From JAXMCK01 sp046349395 (GTDB lineage: Bacteria; Pseudomonadota; Alphaproteobacteria; Geminicoccales; Geminicoccaceae), in the NCBI GenBank assembly GCA_046349395.1, contig JAXMCK010000006.1:744001-808000 (forward strand): 64,000 nt of DNA, read 5' to 3'. The position numbers and the translations under genes are program-made. Below the pieces are notes generated by a model. It made no database searches. It was not told where the DNA came from and was given only the letters and a program-made list of their open reading frames with translations. The number at the start of each line of letters is the position of its first letter. Within the stretch, counting starts at the first letter, position 1. Shown here one piece after another: positions 26,133-35,516 of this stretch.

Positions 26133-27627
26133 CGCCAACGACAACGTCGTCGTCGCCCGCCTCGACATCCTGCCCGGAACGGAACTCGCCGGCGAAGGTG
26201 TGGTCACGGCCGAGCGGATCCCGGCCGGCCACAAGCTGGCGACGCGCCCGATCGCCGAGGGCGAGCCCGTCCGCAAGTTCGACCAGATCATCGGTTTCGC
26301 GAGCAAGGCGATAGGCGTTGGCGAGCACGTCCACGTGCAGAACTGCGCCATGCAGGACTTCGCCCGCGACTACGCCGTCGGCCAGGGCGTGAAGCCGACG
26401 GCCTTCGTGCCCGAGGACAAGCGCCCCTCGTTCAGCGGCTATGTCCGCGCCAACGGCAAGGCCGCCACGCGCAACTATATCGGCGTGCTCTCGACGGTGA
26501 ACTGCTCGGCCACGGTCTGCAAGTTCATCGCCGAGCGCTTCCCGCGCGAGGAACTGGCCAAGTACCCCAATGTCGACGGGGTCGTCGCCATCACGCATTC
26601 CACCGGTTGCGGGATGGCCGATCGCGGCGAGGGCTTCTCCACCCTGCAGCGCACGCTCTGGGGCTTCGCGCGCCACCCGAACTTCGCGGCCGTGGTGATG
26701 ATCGGTCTGGGGTGCGAGGTGGCCCAGATCGACTTCCTGCTCGAGGCCTATGGCATCCAGCCCGGGCCGCACTTCCGCACCATGACGCTGCAGAACGAGG
26801 GCGGTACGCGCAAGACGATCGATCGGGCGCACGCGATCATCCGCGAAATGCTGCCCTATGCGCAGGAGTTCGAGCGCCAGCCCGTGTCGGTGAGCGAGAT
26901 CGTGCTGGCCCTGCAGTGCGGCGGCTCGGACGGCTATTCCGGCATTACGGCGAACCCGGCGCTCGGCCACTGTGCCGACATCCTCGTCGCCAACGGTGGC
27001 ACCGCCATCCTCTCCGAGACGCCCGAGATCTACGGGGCCGAGCATCTCCTGACCCGCCGAGCCGAGAGCCCCGAGATCGCCAAGAAGCTGATCGAGCGGA
27101 TCCACTGGTGGGAGGAGTACACCCGAATCAACGGCGGCGAGATGAACAACAATCCCTCGCCGGGCAACAAGGCGGGCGGGCTCACCACCATCCTGGAGAA
27201 GTCGCTGGGTGCGGCCGCCAAGGGCGGCACCACCAATCTCACCGGCGTCTACAAGTACGCCGAGCCGATCACGGCGCGCGGCTTCGTCTTCATGGACAGC
27301 CCCGGCTACGACCCGGCCTCGGCGACGGGACAGGTCGCCTCGGGCGGCAACATCATCGCCTTCACCACCGGGCGCGGCTCCTGCTTCGGCTTCAAGCCGG
27401 CACCCTCGCTCAAGCTCGCCACCAACACGACCATGTACCGCCGGATGGAGGAGGACATGGACATCAATTGCGGGACCATCCTCGACGGCGAGGAGACGAT
27501 CGAGCAGTCGGGCCGGCGCATCTTCGACCTCGTGGTGAAGGTCGCCTCGGGCGAGCACAGCAAGTCCGAGGCGCTGGGTGTAGGCGATCACGAGTTCGTG
27601 CCCTGGCAGATCGGCGCCACCATGTGA
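26101..27627 (+). CDS. UxaA-family dehydratase (altronate/galactarate dehydratase-like)
   Basis: A 508 aa lyase of the iron-dependent UxaA/GarD family, which dehydrates hexonates such as altronate or galactarate to keto-deoxy acids. The N-terminal SAF-like domain includes LLP-type ARLDILPGTEL, IPAGHKLATR and VHVQNC. The core has THSTGCGMADRGEG, GLGCEVAQID, ALQCGGSDGYSGITANP and SPGNKAGGLTTILEKSLGA. ATG 26101 follows GGGAGG at 26086-26091. It overlaps cobT by 32 bp and the downstream cytochrome by 4 bp. The precise substrate is not readable. Confidence 0.85.
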   Translation: MSALPLSVRLNANDNVVVARLDILPGTELAGEGVVTAERIPAGHKLATRPIAEGEPVRKFDQIIGFASKAIGVGEHVHVQNCAMQDFARDYAVGQGVKPTAFVPEDKRPSFSGYVRANGKAATRNYIGVLSTVNCSATVCKFIAERFPREELAKYPNVDGVVAITHSTGCGMADRGEGFSTLQRTLWGFARHPNFAAVVMIGLGCEVAQIDFLLEAYGIQPGPHFRTMTLQNEGGTRKTIDRAHAIIREMLPYAQEFERQPVSVSEIVLALQCGGSDGYSGITANPALGHCADILVANGGTAILSETPEIYGAEHLLTRRAESPEIAKKLIERIHWWEEYTRINGGEMNNNPSPGNKAGGLTTILEKSLGAAAKGGTTNLTGVYKYAEPITARGFVFMDSPGYDPASATGQVASGGNIIAFTTGRGSCFGFKPAPSLKLATNTTMYRRMEEDMDINCGTILDGEETIEQSGRRIFDLVVKVASGEHSKSEALGVGDHEFVPWQIGATM

Positions 27628-28670
27628 TCTTCCGCCTGTGGCTGGCCCTCCTGCTCGCCGCAGGCGGGGCCGCCGAGGCTGACGAGGTCCAGGTAACCCG
27701 CGGCAAGACGCTGTTCGATCGCGGCTGGAGCGTCGAGAGCGACGGTCTGGGGCCGCTGTACAACGCAATCTCCTGCGCCGAGTGCCATCCCGGTGGAGGA
27801 GCGGCACCGGCTGACCTCGGCATCGTCGTCCGGTTTCCGCCCGATCCGTTACGGGGCCGGCAACTTCAGACACGGGCGGTCCAAGGCGTAACGCCCGAGG
27901 TCATGCCGGACGCTTCCACAGGAAAGCGCCGGGCACCCTCGATTCGCGGCGTTGGCCTGCTGGCACGGATCGCACCTGCCGATCTGAAGGCGGACCCCGA
28001 CGATGCCGACGGTGACGGAATCGTGGGCCGCATCGGTGCCGGGCGCTTCGGATGGAAGGCCGTCTTTCCGAACCTTCGGGAGCAGATCGCTTCCGCTCTG
28101 CACACCGACCTCGGCCTTTCCAGCCCGGACTTTCCGGACCCCTGGGGCGACTGCACCGTCGAGCAGGTCGAGTGCCGAACGGCCGCCGGCCCGCCACGAA
28201 TCGAGATCGACGCCCCGGACCTTGCAGCACTTGTAGCCTATGTCGGTTCGACCCGGCCCCGTTCTGCAACGCCCGCTAATGATGCCGGGCTGGCCCTTTT
28301 CGAGCGGACCGGGTGCGCCGGCTGCCATCGGCCGAGCTACCGGATTCCTGCCGACCCGGCGGTGGTCGGCGTCGGCCAGGAGGTGATCTACCCCTTCACC
28401 GACCTCCTGCTGCACGATATGGGCTCGGATCTGGCCGAACCGTTCGACGACGACGGCGTGTCCGGAAGGGAATGGCGCACACCGCCCCTGTGGGATCTGG
28501 GCCTCGCACTGGCGCAGCCTCGGCCCATGCTTCTCCACGACGGGCGTGCCGCAACGATCGACGAGGCGATCCGCTGGCACGGTGGCGAGGCGGGGGCGGC
28601 GAGGGCCACCTACCTGGCCCTGCCCGACAGCGAGCGTCAGCAGCTTCTAGGATTTCTCGCGAGGCTCTGA
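27624..28670 (+). CDS. Di-haem oxidoreductase-like c-type cytochrome (DHOR, DUF1111)
   Basis: A 348 aa exported protein with an N-terminal hydrophobic signal (RLWLALLLAAGGAAEA). It has two c-type haem motifs: CAECH near residue 52 and CAGCH near residue 232. Family hallmarks are NAISCAECHPGGG, GRFGWKAVFPNLREQ, TDLLLHDMGSDLAE and MLLHDGRAATIDEAI. DHOR proteins often occur with imelysin in iron uptake loci; no imelysin is present here. The start is GTG 27624, overlapping the dehydratase stop (GTGA). A Sec-exported periplasmic electron-transfer role is expected; the partner is unknown. Confidence 0.85.
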   Translation: MIFRLWLALLLAAGGAAEADEVQVTRGKTLFDRGWSVESDGLGPLYNAISCAECHPGGGAAPADLGIVVRFPPDPLRGRQLQTRAVQGVTPEVMPDASTGKRRAPSIRGVGLLARIAPADLKADPDDADGDGIVGRIGAGRFGWKAVFPNLREQIASALHTDLGLSSPDFPDPWGDCTVEQVECRTAAGPPRIEIDAPDLAALVAYVGSTRPRSATPANDAGLALFERTGCAGCHRPSYRIPADPAVVGVGQEVIYPFTDLLLHDMGSDLAEPFDDDGVSGREWRTPPLWDLGLALAQPRPMLLHDGRAATIDEAIRWHGGEAGAARATYLALPDSERQQLLGFLARL

Positions 28671-28688
28671 CGGCGGTTCAGGCCGCGC

Positions 28689-29597
28689 TCAGGCGGCCAT
28701 GCGGATCACGTCGTCGACCGGCGGCGTGCGCTTCACGACCTCGAACGCGTCGTGCCGCACATGGTTGGCGTCCATGTGCTCCTTCAGGAGCTTCTCGGTG
28801 ATGAGCCCGCTCTCCATCGCCTCCTTCACGAGGCTGAAGAAGAACTGCTCCTGCCTCTGGTCGGGATGCGACTTGTAGGTGCCGAGGAACGCGTACTCGC
28901 CGAACAGCTTCCGGCGCAGCCGCATCAGGATCATCAGCGGCGACATCAATGTGTTCTCGGCCGGGATGAAATCCACCGGCAGACCGGCCTTCCAGGGCTG
29001 CGTCTTGCGCCGGGTGTTGTGGATCATCTTCGTCTTCGACGTCAGCTTGTCAAAGTCGTTCCACTCGGGCTCGATCAGACCGATGGTCGCCGGGTCCTGA
29101 TAGCCGATGTTCATCCACTTCTTGTATTCGCGCTCGCGGGTGAACAGCTTGTCGAAGTCGTCGGCCAGCTTCCAATGCTTCAGCTTGGCACAGTCGAGCA
29201 GCATGACGCTCGACGCATAATGCGGCGGCGTGCCGCGCTGCCGGCACATCACGGCCTTGCCCTGCATGTCGCGCGACAGCAGTTCCCAGACGTCCTGAAC
29301 GGCGAAGACATCCGGGTCCACGACCACGGCCCGACCTTCGTAATTCATCAACTCGGGAGGCATGAACCGCAGCGGCGTGAACGACTGCAGATCCTCGGGA
29401 TCCCAGGTCCGACTGTCGCCGTCGCGGCTGTAGGTCCGGCCCTCGTACTTCGAGAACAGGTCCTTATGGTCCTTGTACTCGATCAGCTTGACGTCGAACT
29501 TGTCGCTGTTCTTCGAGTTGCGGCGCATCGAGTGCATCGAGACCAGAGCGCCGATGTACTGCTTATGGTTGGTATGGATGAAGACGGTTGGTTTCAT
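28689..29597 (-). CDS. Glycosyltransferase-like protein (GT-A fold, weak)
   Basis: A 302 aa protein with an N-terminus reading MKPTVFIHTNHKQYIGALVS, as in GT8-like transferases that start with a nucleotide-sugar strand. A VVVDPDVFAV segment is a probable DxD metal site. SVMLLDCAKLKHWK resembles the second GT8 motif. No firm family assignment is possible. It contains no signal peptide or membrane helix. A sulfotransferase gene lies 86 bp upstream on the same strand, which suggests a role in surface or exported glycan decoration. Confidence 0.5.
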   Translation of the reverse strand: MKPTVFIHTNHKQYIGALVSMHSMRRNSKNSDKFDVKLIEYKDHKDLFSKYEGRTYSRDGDSRTWDPEDLQSFTPLRFMPPELMNYEGRAVVVDPDVFAVQDVWELLSRDMQGKAVMCRQRGTPPHYASSVMLLDCAKLKHWKLADDFDKLFTREREYKKWMNIGYQDPATIGLIEPEWNDFDKLTSKTKMIHNTRRKTQPWKAGLPVDFIPAENTLMSPLMILMRLRRKLFGEYAFLGTYKSHPDQRQEQFFFSLVKEAMESGLITEKLLKEHMDANHVRHDAFEVVKRTPPVDDVIRMAA

Positions 29598-29682
29598 GGA
29601 GTTACTCCGTGTTCCTCACAGGAAGGTTTGACGCTACCACGCCTATCCCGAGGCCAACAATGGGGGGTACGGCAGGCCCGTC

Positions 29683-30624
29683 TCACGCCGTCGCCGCGAG
29701 TTGACTCGCCCGCTCGCTCTTCAGATAGCCATAACCGGGCATGAGCTGCGCCTCGATCACGCGCTCGATCTCGGCCACCTGCTTCTCGTCGAAATAATCC
29801 CGCCAGCCGCCCACTTTGGCGCGCCGTACCTTGAACGAATCGGGGTTCGAGGTGTCCTTGGCGCGCATCCGGCTGCCGGCCAGCCAGAACACCTGCTTCG
29901 TCTCGAGCTGGCGCATGTTCTCGATCGAGGCGAACTCGACGCAGTCGCGCAGCTCGGCGTCCGTGGCGTTCTGTCCCATGAAGTTGAGAACGTTTCTCAA
30001 CTGGCCGACCGTGTCGGCGCGCAGGTCCTCGTAGCGTACGAGCAAGAAGTCCTTGAGTTCGGGCAGCTCTCGGGACCACGCATTCATGAAGTCGATGATC
30101 TTCGGCAGGCCGGCGTCGCGATCCATGACGAAGGTGAAAGCGTCCACCTCGACCCCGTGTCCGGGATACTTGTTGAGCCCCTTCTTATGAGGCCGCATCC
30201 GAAATTTCCACTGGAAAAACTGCGAAACGGCGACGTCGGCCGGATGGCGCATCAACAGGACGGTTTTCTTGTCCCGGAAGTCCTTCCGGTTGTCGAGATT
30301 GCCCGTGTAGTCGCGCAAGTAGTTGTCGTGGGTGAAGAATACCCGAGGGATGCGCTCGTCCTTGCGGTGCAGATTGTCGAAGCCGACGAATGCCGCCTGC
30401 CCCAGGCCGTAGCGCAGCTGGAAGAAGCGCGAGAGGAGCACCCTGACCCAGGTCCGCCCGCTCTTGCCGAACGAGACGATGACGCAGTCGGCCAGCTCGA
30501 GCTTCCTGAACTCTTCCTTGCCGCGCAACCGGCGCTCATAGGCACGCTTGCGCTCGGGCGGCATCCAGAACGCCAACAGCAGGGCGGCCTCACGGTAGAG
30601 CCGCTTCCAGATCACCTGCAGCAT
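29683..30624 (-). CDS. PAPS-dependent sulfotransferase
   Basis: Transfers sulfate from PAPS to an unknown acceptor, 313 aa. The 5'-phosphosulfate loop is SFGKSGRTWVRVLLSR, the 3'-phosphate motif LLMRHPADVAVSQFF and the C-terminal binding motif KVRRAKVGGWRDYF; all three are the classic Sulfotransfer_1 landmarks. The frame opens at a TTG (30684), but ATG 30624 has an AAGAGA ribosome-site-like stretch and removes an atypical N-terminus, so it is preferred. Near neighbours are a glycosyltransferase-like gene and an ELM1 gene on the same strand. Confidence 0.85.
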   Translation of the reverse strand: MLQVIWKRLYREAALLLAFWMPPERKRAYERRLRGKEEFRKLELADCVIVSFGKSGRTWVRVLLSRFFQLRYGLGQAAFVGFDNLHRKDERIPRVFFTHDNYLRDYTGNLDNRKDFRDKKTVLLMRHPADVAVSQFFQWKFRMRPHKKGLNKYPGHGVEVDAFTFVMDRDAGLPKIIDFMNAWSRELPELKDFLLVRYEDLRADTVGQLRNVLNFMGQNATDAELRDCVEFASIENMRQLETKQVFWLAGSRMRAKDTSNPDSFKVRRAKVGGWRDYFDEKQVAEIERVIEAQLMPGYGYLKSERASQLAATA

Positions 30625-30705
30625 CAGTCTCTTCGCTTGAACTTTGGAGGCCCCTGATATGGGCCGATCTCCCGACCTGCGCAACGCAGCCCCGTGACGG
30701 GCCTC

Positions 30706-31803
30706 TCACGGCTCGGCCAACAGGCCCCGGACCCGCTGCACGACACCGCCGAGCTCGTCGTCGAGACCGGCACCGGCCTGCTTGAACGGCTGGCCGAACG
30801 GAACGGCCGCGCCCCGATCGAACAGATGCTGGTGCACCAGCTCGAGGTCCCGGCTGTAGCCGGCCAGTCCCAGCTTCTGGACCGATCTTGCGAGCGGCTC
30901 AGCCGGTGACCCTGGGGCCGTGAGCCGACCGACCATGCGCCGGAGCCTGTCGCCCAGAGCGTCGACCGTCGGCAGCGGGAAGATCGCCAAGGGTCTGTTC
31001 AGGCTGGCGACCTCGACCAGCATCGAGATGCTGTCGCCGGTCACGACGAACCGGTCGGCGAGGCCGAGGAGCCCCAGAAAAGGATTGTCCATAGCGTCGG
31101 CCCGCCAGGCGAACAGCTCGGAGCCCGACGGCAAGGCCCTCTGCAATGCCTCGACCACATCGGGCCGCGTGCGTCGGCTGGTCGTGATGAAGAGGCTGCC
31201 GCCGTCGCGATCGACGAGGCTTTGCAGTCCGGTGACGAGGCCGGCGGCAACTTCGGCGTCGAACCGGAAGGGCTTGGTGGCCCCCCCGACGAACACCGCC
31301 GTCAGCGGCCGCGCCATCCCCGCCAGGCGAGATCGCCACACCGTCGCGGCAGCCTCGACGGCCGTCGGATCGGCCCGCATCAGCGGCAGGCCCAGGCTGA
31401 CGACGTTCGGCGCATCGGGCAGCCGGAACTGGCTCGGGGCGACGACGAGCGCGAATTTCTCGAGCCAGCGCTTCGGCCGTCCGATCAGGACGATCTTCGT
31501 CCGGTTGTTGGACTGTTCCCGAATCCACAAGGCCGCAGCAGACGAGCGGCGGCCGACGGTGAGCACCAGATCGGGCCAGGGTGGTTCCAGCGTTGCCGAA
31601 CGGGCGAGGTCGAGATGGTCGAGGCCGGCCACGAACCGCGGCTTGCCCAACACCCACTCCGGCTTCGGGAAGACCTGCTTGACGACGAACGGCCAGCCCA
31701 GCGCCCTGGCGAGCGCCATGACTTGCGCATTGTCCCCCGGCTTGTCGCCGATCACCAGCCAGACGAGGGGCACGTGCCCGTTCTCGGCTTCGGTCACACT
31801 CAT
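30706..31803 (-). CDS. ELM1/GtrOC1-family putative glycosyltransferase-like protein
   Basis: A 365 aa member of the mitochondrial-fission ELM1 family (DUF1022), common in alphaproteobacteria. Family hallmarks are WLVIGDKPGDNAQV at the N-terminus, PDLVLTVGRRSSAAALWIRE, LIGRPKRWLEKFALVVAP, GGATKPFRFDAE and FVVTGDSISMLVEVA. The fold resembles GT-B glycosyltransferases. In bacteria the biochemical role is unproven, often envelope glycan related. The start ATG 31803 is divergent from pqiA, with about 98 bp between. Confidence 0.85.
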   Translation of the reverse strand: MSVTEAENGHVPLVWLVIGDKPGDNAQVMALARALGWPFVVKQVFPKPEWVLGKPRFVAGLDHLDLARSATLEPPWPDLVLTVGRRSSAAALWIREQSNNRTKIVLIGRPKRWLEKFALVVAPSQFRLPDAPNVVSLGLPLMRADPTAVEAAATVWRSRLAGMARPLTAVFVGGATKPFRFDAEVAAGLVTGLQSLVDRDGGSLFITTSRRTRPDVVEALQRALPSGSELFAWRADAMDNPFLGLLGLADRFVVTGDSISMLVEVASLNRPLAIFPLPTVDALGDRLRRMVGRLTAPGSPAEPLARSVQKLGLAGYSRDLELVHQHLFDRGAAVPFGQPFKQAGAGLDDELGGVVQRVRGLLAEP

Positions 31804-31901
31804 GCCTCGGATCGCAGCAACGTTGGGCCGTGCGGTAGACCGAAGTCGGAAAACCTGCGAGAGGGTGTGCCGGCAGAGATCAAGTCGCGTGGCCCGCGGA
31901 A

Positions 31902-33182
31902 ATGTCTTCAGGACTCGCCGAATCAGTCGATGCCGGCATGGTCGCCTGCCATGACTGCGGCCACGTGCTGCACCTCGCCGCCGTACCGGTCGGCAGCAAG
32001 GCTGTGTGCAACTGGTGCGGTGCGACCATCTTCAGGAACGTGCCGAACAGCGTCGAGCGTGCGCTCGCTCTCTACGTCGGCGCTGCTTGCCTTTTTCCGA
32101 TAGCGGTTTTCTTCCCCTTCCTCACCATGCAGCGCCAGGGGCTGCACAGCACCACCAACCTGATCGGTGGTGCCTGGGCACTCTATGAGGGGGGCGTGTG
32201 GCCGACGGCGTTGATCGTATTTCTCGTCGGCACCCTGGCGCCTTTGATCAAGATCGTGGGCATGCTTTGGATTCTTGTGCCGCTCTATCGCGGCACGGCG
32301 AGTCCGAGCATGGGTCGTATCTTCCGCCGCGTCGAGAAGCTGCACGCCTGGTCGATGATGGAGGTCTATCTGCTCGCCATCGGCGTGACCTATGTGAAGC
32401 TCGCCGGGCTGGCGACGGTACTCCCAGGTCCCGCATCCTACGCCTTCGTGGCGCTCATCCTTCTGATGATCGCGGCCGATGCGAACCTCGATCCGCGGAC
32501 GATCTGGGATCGTCTCCAGCCACAGGCAGGGCCTGAGGTTCTCGACGAGCAACCGGGCACCCGCCTGGCGGCCTGCGAGGAATGCGCACAACTACAGAGG
32601 GTGCCAATCGATGCGCACGAGGTCACCTGCGTCCGGTGCGGCGAGGAGATCCATCGGCGCAAGCCGGACAGCCTCACCCGGACCGCCGCCCTCACCTTGA
32701 CGGCGTGCATTCTCTACATTCCGGCCAACGCTCTTCCCGTGATGGCCATGTACATTCTGGGCTCGGGCGAGCCCGATACCATACTTTCGGGCGTGGAGTT
32801 GCTCGTCCAGCTCGGTGACTGGCCGATAGCTCTTCTGATCTTCTTCGCCAGCATCACGGTGCCGGCGTTGAAGCTGATCGGACTGGTGTTCCTCATGACC
32901 TCCGTAAAGAAGAAATCGGTCTGGCGGCCGCGGGATCGAACGCTGATCTATCGCATCGTCGAAGGTGTGGGTCGTTGGTCCATGGTCGACGTGTTCGTCG
33001 TCGCCCTACTGAGCGCACTGGTCCAACTCGGCTTCATCGCGAGCGTCATACCGGGTGCGGGCGTGATCGCCTTCGCGCTGGTCGTCGTCATCACGATCTT
33101 CGCCTCGCTCTCGTTCGATCCGCGCCTGATCTGGGACGTCGTCGCCGAGCGAACCGTTGGCCCGAGGCACCTCCGTGTCTGA
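31902..33182 (+). CDS. pqiA: Paraquat-inducible protein A family, PqiA
   Basis: Inner-membrane component of the Pqi lipid-trafficking system, 426 aa. It has two homologous halves, each with a zinc-ribbon-like pair of Cys motifs (CHDCGH and CNWCGA; CEECAQ and CVRCGE) followed by about four transmembrane helices (for example LFPIAVFFPFLTMQ and LKLIGLVFLM). The start ATG 31902 is 98 bp from the divergent ELM1 gene, with no strong ribosome site; Met13 is an alternative. It overlaps pqiB by 8 bp. Confidence 0.9.
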   Translation: MSSGLAESVDAGMVACHDCGHVLHLAAVPVGSKAVCNWCGATIFRNVPNSVERALALYVGAACLFPIAVFFPFLTMQRQGLHSTTNLIGGAWALYEGGVWPTALIVFLVGTLAPLIKIVGMLWILVPLYRGTASPSMGRIFRRVEKLHAWSMMEVYLLAIGVTYVKLAGLATVLPGPASYAFVALILLMIAADANLDPRTIWDRLQPQAGPEVLDEQPGTRLAACEECAQLQRVPIDAHEVTCVRCGEEIHRRKPDSLTRTAALTLTACILYIPANALPVMAMYILGSGEPDTILSGVELLVQLGDWPIALLIFFASITVPALKLIGLVFLMTSVKKKSVWRPRDRTLIYRIVEGVGRWSMVDVFVVALLSALVQLGFIASVIPGAGVIAFALVVVITIFASLSFDPRLIWDVVAERTVGPRHLRV

Positions 33183-34872
33183 GCCGCTGGTCACCGAGGC
33201 GCAGATCAAGCGGCGACGCGGCGTCTCCATCGTCTGGCTGATCCCGATCGTCGCCGGCCTCGTCGCCGCGTTCCTCGGCTACAAGGCCATCACCGACAAG
33301 GGACCGACGATCACGATCTCCTTCCAGACCGCCGAGGGTCTCGAAGCCGGCAAGACGGCGATCAAGTTCAAGGACGTGACCGTCGGCACGGCGGAACGAA
33401 TCACGATCGCGGACGACCTGCAGAGCATCGTGGTCACCGCCCAGATGGTGCCGGGTTCCGACCGCTACCTGCAGAAGGACTCGCGCTTCTGGGTGGTCCG
33501 TCCGCGGATCGGCACCTCGGGCGTGTCCGGATTGGGCACGCTGTTCTCGGGGGCGTACATCGCGCTGGAGCCGGGGTCCGGCGAGTCCGGTCGTGAGTTC
33601 GTCGGTCTCGAGCAGCCGCCGGAGATCAGCTACGACGAGCCCGGAACGCGCTATCGGCTGCGCGCGGACACGTTGGGCTCGCTCAGCCAAGGTGCACCGG
33701 TTTACGACCGCGGGATCCAGGTCGGGCAGGTCGTCGACTACGCCCTCGATCCCGAGGGTCGAGGCATCGTCGCCGACATCTACATCTTTGCTCCCCACGA
33801 CAAGCGGGTCCTGGAATCCTCGCGTTTCTGGAACGTGAGCGGCGTGAATGTTGCGCTGGGTGCCGGCGGTGCGGAAGTGCAGGTCGCGTCGATTCAGTCG
33901 CTGATCATGGGCGGCATCGAGTTCGATACGCCGGGCAGCGGTCTGAAGGAGGCAGCGGCTGCACCCAACACCGAGTTCACACTCTTCGACACGAAGCAGA
34001 AGGCGGAGGCCGCGCAGTTCACGCGCAAGGTACCCTTCTTCGTCCTCACCGATGCTTCCGTTCGCGGTCTGAAGGTCGGTGCCCCCGTCCAGTTCCGCGG
34101 GATCACGATCGGCGAGGTCAGCGACTTTAGGCTCGTGGCCGACGGTCCGCTCAGCACGCTGAAGACTCAGATCACGATCGAGCTGGAGGCGGGCCGGATC
34201 CTGATCTTCAACGAGAAGACTGGGGAGCAGCAGACACAGGCGAAGACTCCGGAAGAGGCGCTGGAGCGCTTCGACCACGTCGTGCAGGAGGGCCTTCGCG
34301 CCGAGCTGGCGACGGGCAATCTGCTGACGGGGGACCTCTACGTGGCGCTGGACTTCCACCCCGACGCGCCGCCGGCGGACCTCAAGCGCACGGAACCCTA
34401 TCCGACCATCCCGTCGATACCGAACCAGTTCGATGCCTGGAGCTCGTCGCTCACCGGCATCCTGCAGAAGATGGCGGCCCTGCCGATCGACGAACTGGGC
34501 AAGGAGCTGAAAGACCTCGTCGCCAGCATCGACGGCATCGTTGCCTCGCCCAATACCTCGAACGCCATCGCCAACCTCAACGACACGCTGGCGAAGCTGA
34601 ACAATCTCATCGGTAAGGTCGACAAGCAGGCCACGCCCATCCTGGATGGGGCGACAGGTGCCGTCGTCGGCCTGAACGCGACCCTCAAGGACGCGCGGTC
34701 GACGCTGACGGGGATCAATCAGGTCATCGGTCCCAACTCGGCGACGGCCGCCAATCTCGACGACCTGATGAAGGAGCTGACGCGGTCGGCCCGCTCGCTG
34801 CGTGTCCTCACCGATTATCTCGAGCGCCATCCCGATGCGCTCATCCGCGGCAAGGGAGCCTCCAGCCGATGA
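33175..34872 (+). CDS. pqiB: PqiB-like MCE-domain protein
   Basis: A 565 aa periplasmic lipid tunnel protein. There is one N-terminal membrane anchor (IVWLIPIVAGLVAAFLGYKA), then three MCE domains. These begin near TISFQTAEGLEAGKTAIKFKD, YRLRADTLGSLSQGAPVYDRG and FVLTDASVRGLKVGAPVQFRG. A C-terminal alpha-helical part forms the needle. GTG 33175 is preferred to TTG 33157 because GAGG (33164-33167) is seven bases upstream and it overlaps pqiA slightly. The stop overlaps pqiC (ATGA). Confidence 0.9.
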   Translation: MSEPLVTEAQIKRRRGVSIVWLIPIVAGLVAAFLGYKAITDKGPTITISFQTAEGLEAGKTAIKFKDVTVGTAERITIADDLQSIVVTAQMVPGSDRYLQKDSRFWVVRPRIGTSGVSGLGTLFSGAYIALEPGSGESGREFVGLEQPPEISYDEPGTRYRLRADTLGSLSQGAPVYDRGIQVGQVVDYALDPEGRGIVADIYIFAPHDKRVLESSRFWNVSGVNVALGAGGAEVQVASIQSLIMGGIEFDTPGSGLKEAAAAPNTEFTLFDTKQKAEAAQFTRKVPFFVLTDASVRGLKVGAPVQFRGITIGEVSDFRLVADGPLSTLKTQITIELEAGRILIFNEKTGEQQTQAKTPEEALERFDHVVQEGLRAELATGNLLTGDLYVALDFHPDAPPADLKRTEPYPTIPSIPNQFDAWSSSLTGILQKMAALPIDELGKELKDLVASIDGIVASPNTSNAIANLNDTLAKLNNLIGKVDKQATPILDGATGAVVGLNATLKDARSTLTGINQVIGPNSATAANLDDLMKELTRSARSLRVLTDYLERHPDALIRGKGASSR

Positions 34873-35516
34873 TCAAGGGCTCGTACCGTCTCGGCTTCAT
34901 TACCGTGCTCGCCGCGCTGATCGCGGGTTGCTCGTCCACGCCGCCGACGCGCTTTTACACGATGACGCCGCAGGCCGAGGCACCACTTCCCTCCGCACCC
35001 TCCAAGATGTTGATCGGTCTCGGACCGGTCACGGTGCCGGCATATCTGGATCGTCCCAGCATCGTGACCCGCATGGGACCCAACCGGCTGCGCGTGGCCG
35101 ACTTCGACCAGTGGGGCGAGCCGCTCGACAACATGGTCCCCCGCGTCCTGGGTCAGGACCTGCGTCGCCATCTCGACGCCCGCGAAGTCGTCGAGTTGCC
35201 GACGCGGCGGGACCTCGTTGTCGACTATGGCATCGAGGTCGACATCACCCGGTTCGACACGGACGCCGACGGCAAGGTGATCCTCGACGCGCGCTGGCAG
35301 ATCTTCAAGGCCGATGCCGGAGAGCCTTTGAAGATCGGCCATTCGAGCATCACTGAAGATGGAGCCGTGCTGCCGCAGACCGGAGACCCGTCGGACGAGT
35401 ATGACACGATTGCCGGCGCGATGAGTCGTGCTCTGGAGCGCCTGAGCGGCGAGATCGCAGCCGCCGTCATCGCGGAGAACAGCAGTGTCGCAGGCAAGGG
35501 CAAGAAGACGAAGTAG
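34869..35516 (+). CDS. pqiC: PqiC-like outer-membrane lipoprotein (ABC-type transport auxiliary)
   Basis: A 215 aa lipoprotein whose signal peptide ends with the lipobox LIAG-C. The mature part begins SSTPPTRFYTMTPQAE and contains IGLGPVTVPAYLDRPSIVTR, the marker of the PqiC/DUF330 family. It is predicted to sit in the outer membrane at the end of the PqiB tunnel. The start overlaps pqiB by 4 bp. Its 3' end overlaps the TPR gene by 32 bp. Confidence 0.9.
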   Translation: MIKGSYRLGFITVLAALIAGCSSTPPTRFYTMTPQAEAPLPSAPSKMLIGLGPVTVPAYLDRPSIVTRMGPNRLRVADFDQWGEPLDNMVPRVLGQDLRRHLDAREVVELPTRRDLVVDYGIEVDITRFDTDADGKVILDARWQIFKADAGEPLKIGHSSITEDGAVLPQTGDPSDEYDTIAGAMSRALERLSGEIAAAVIAENSSVAGKGKKTK

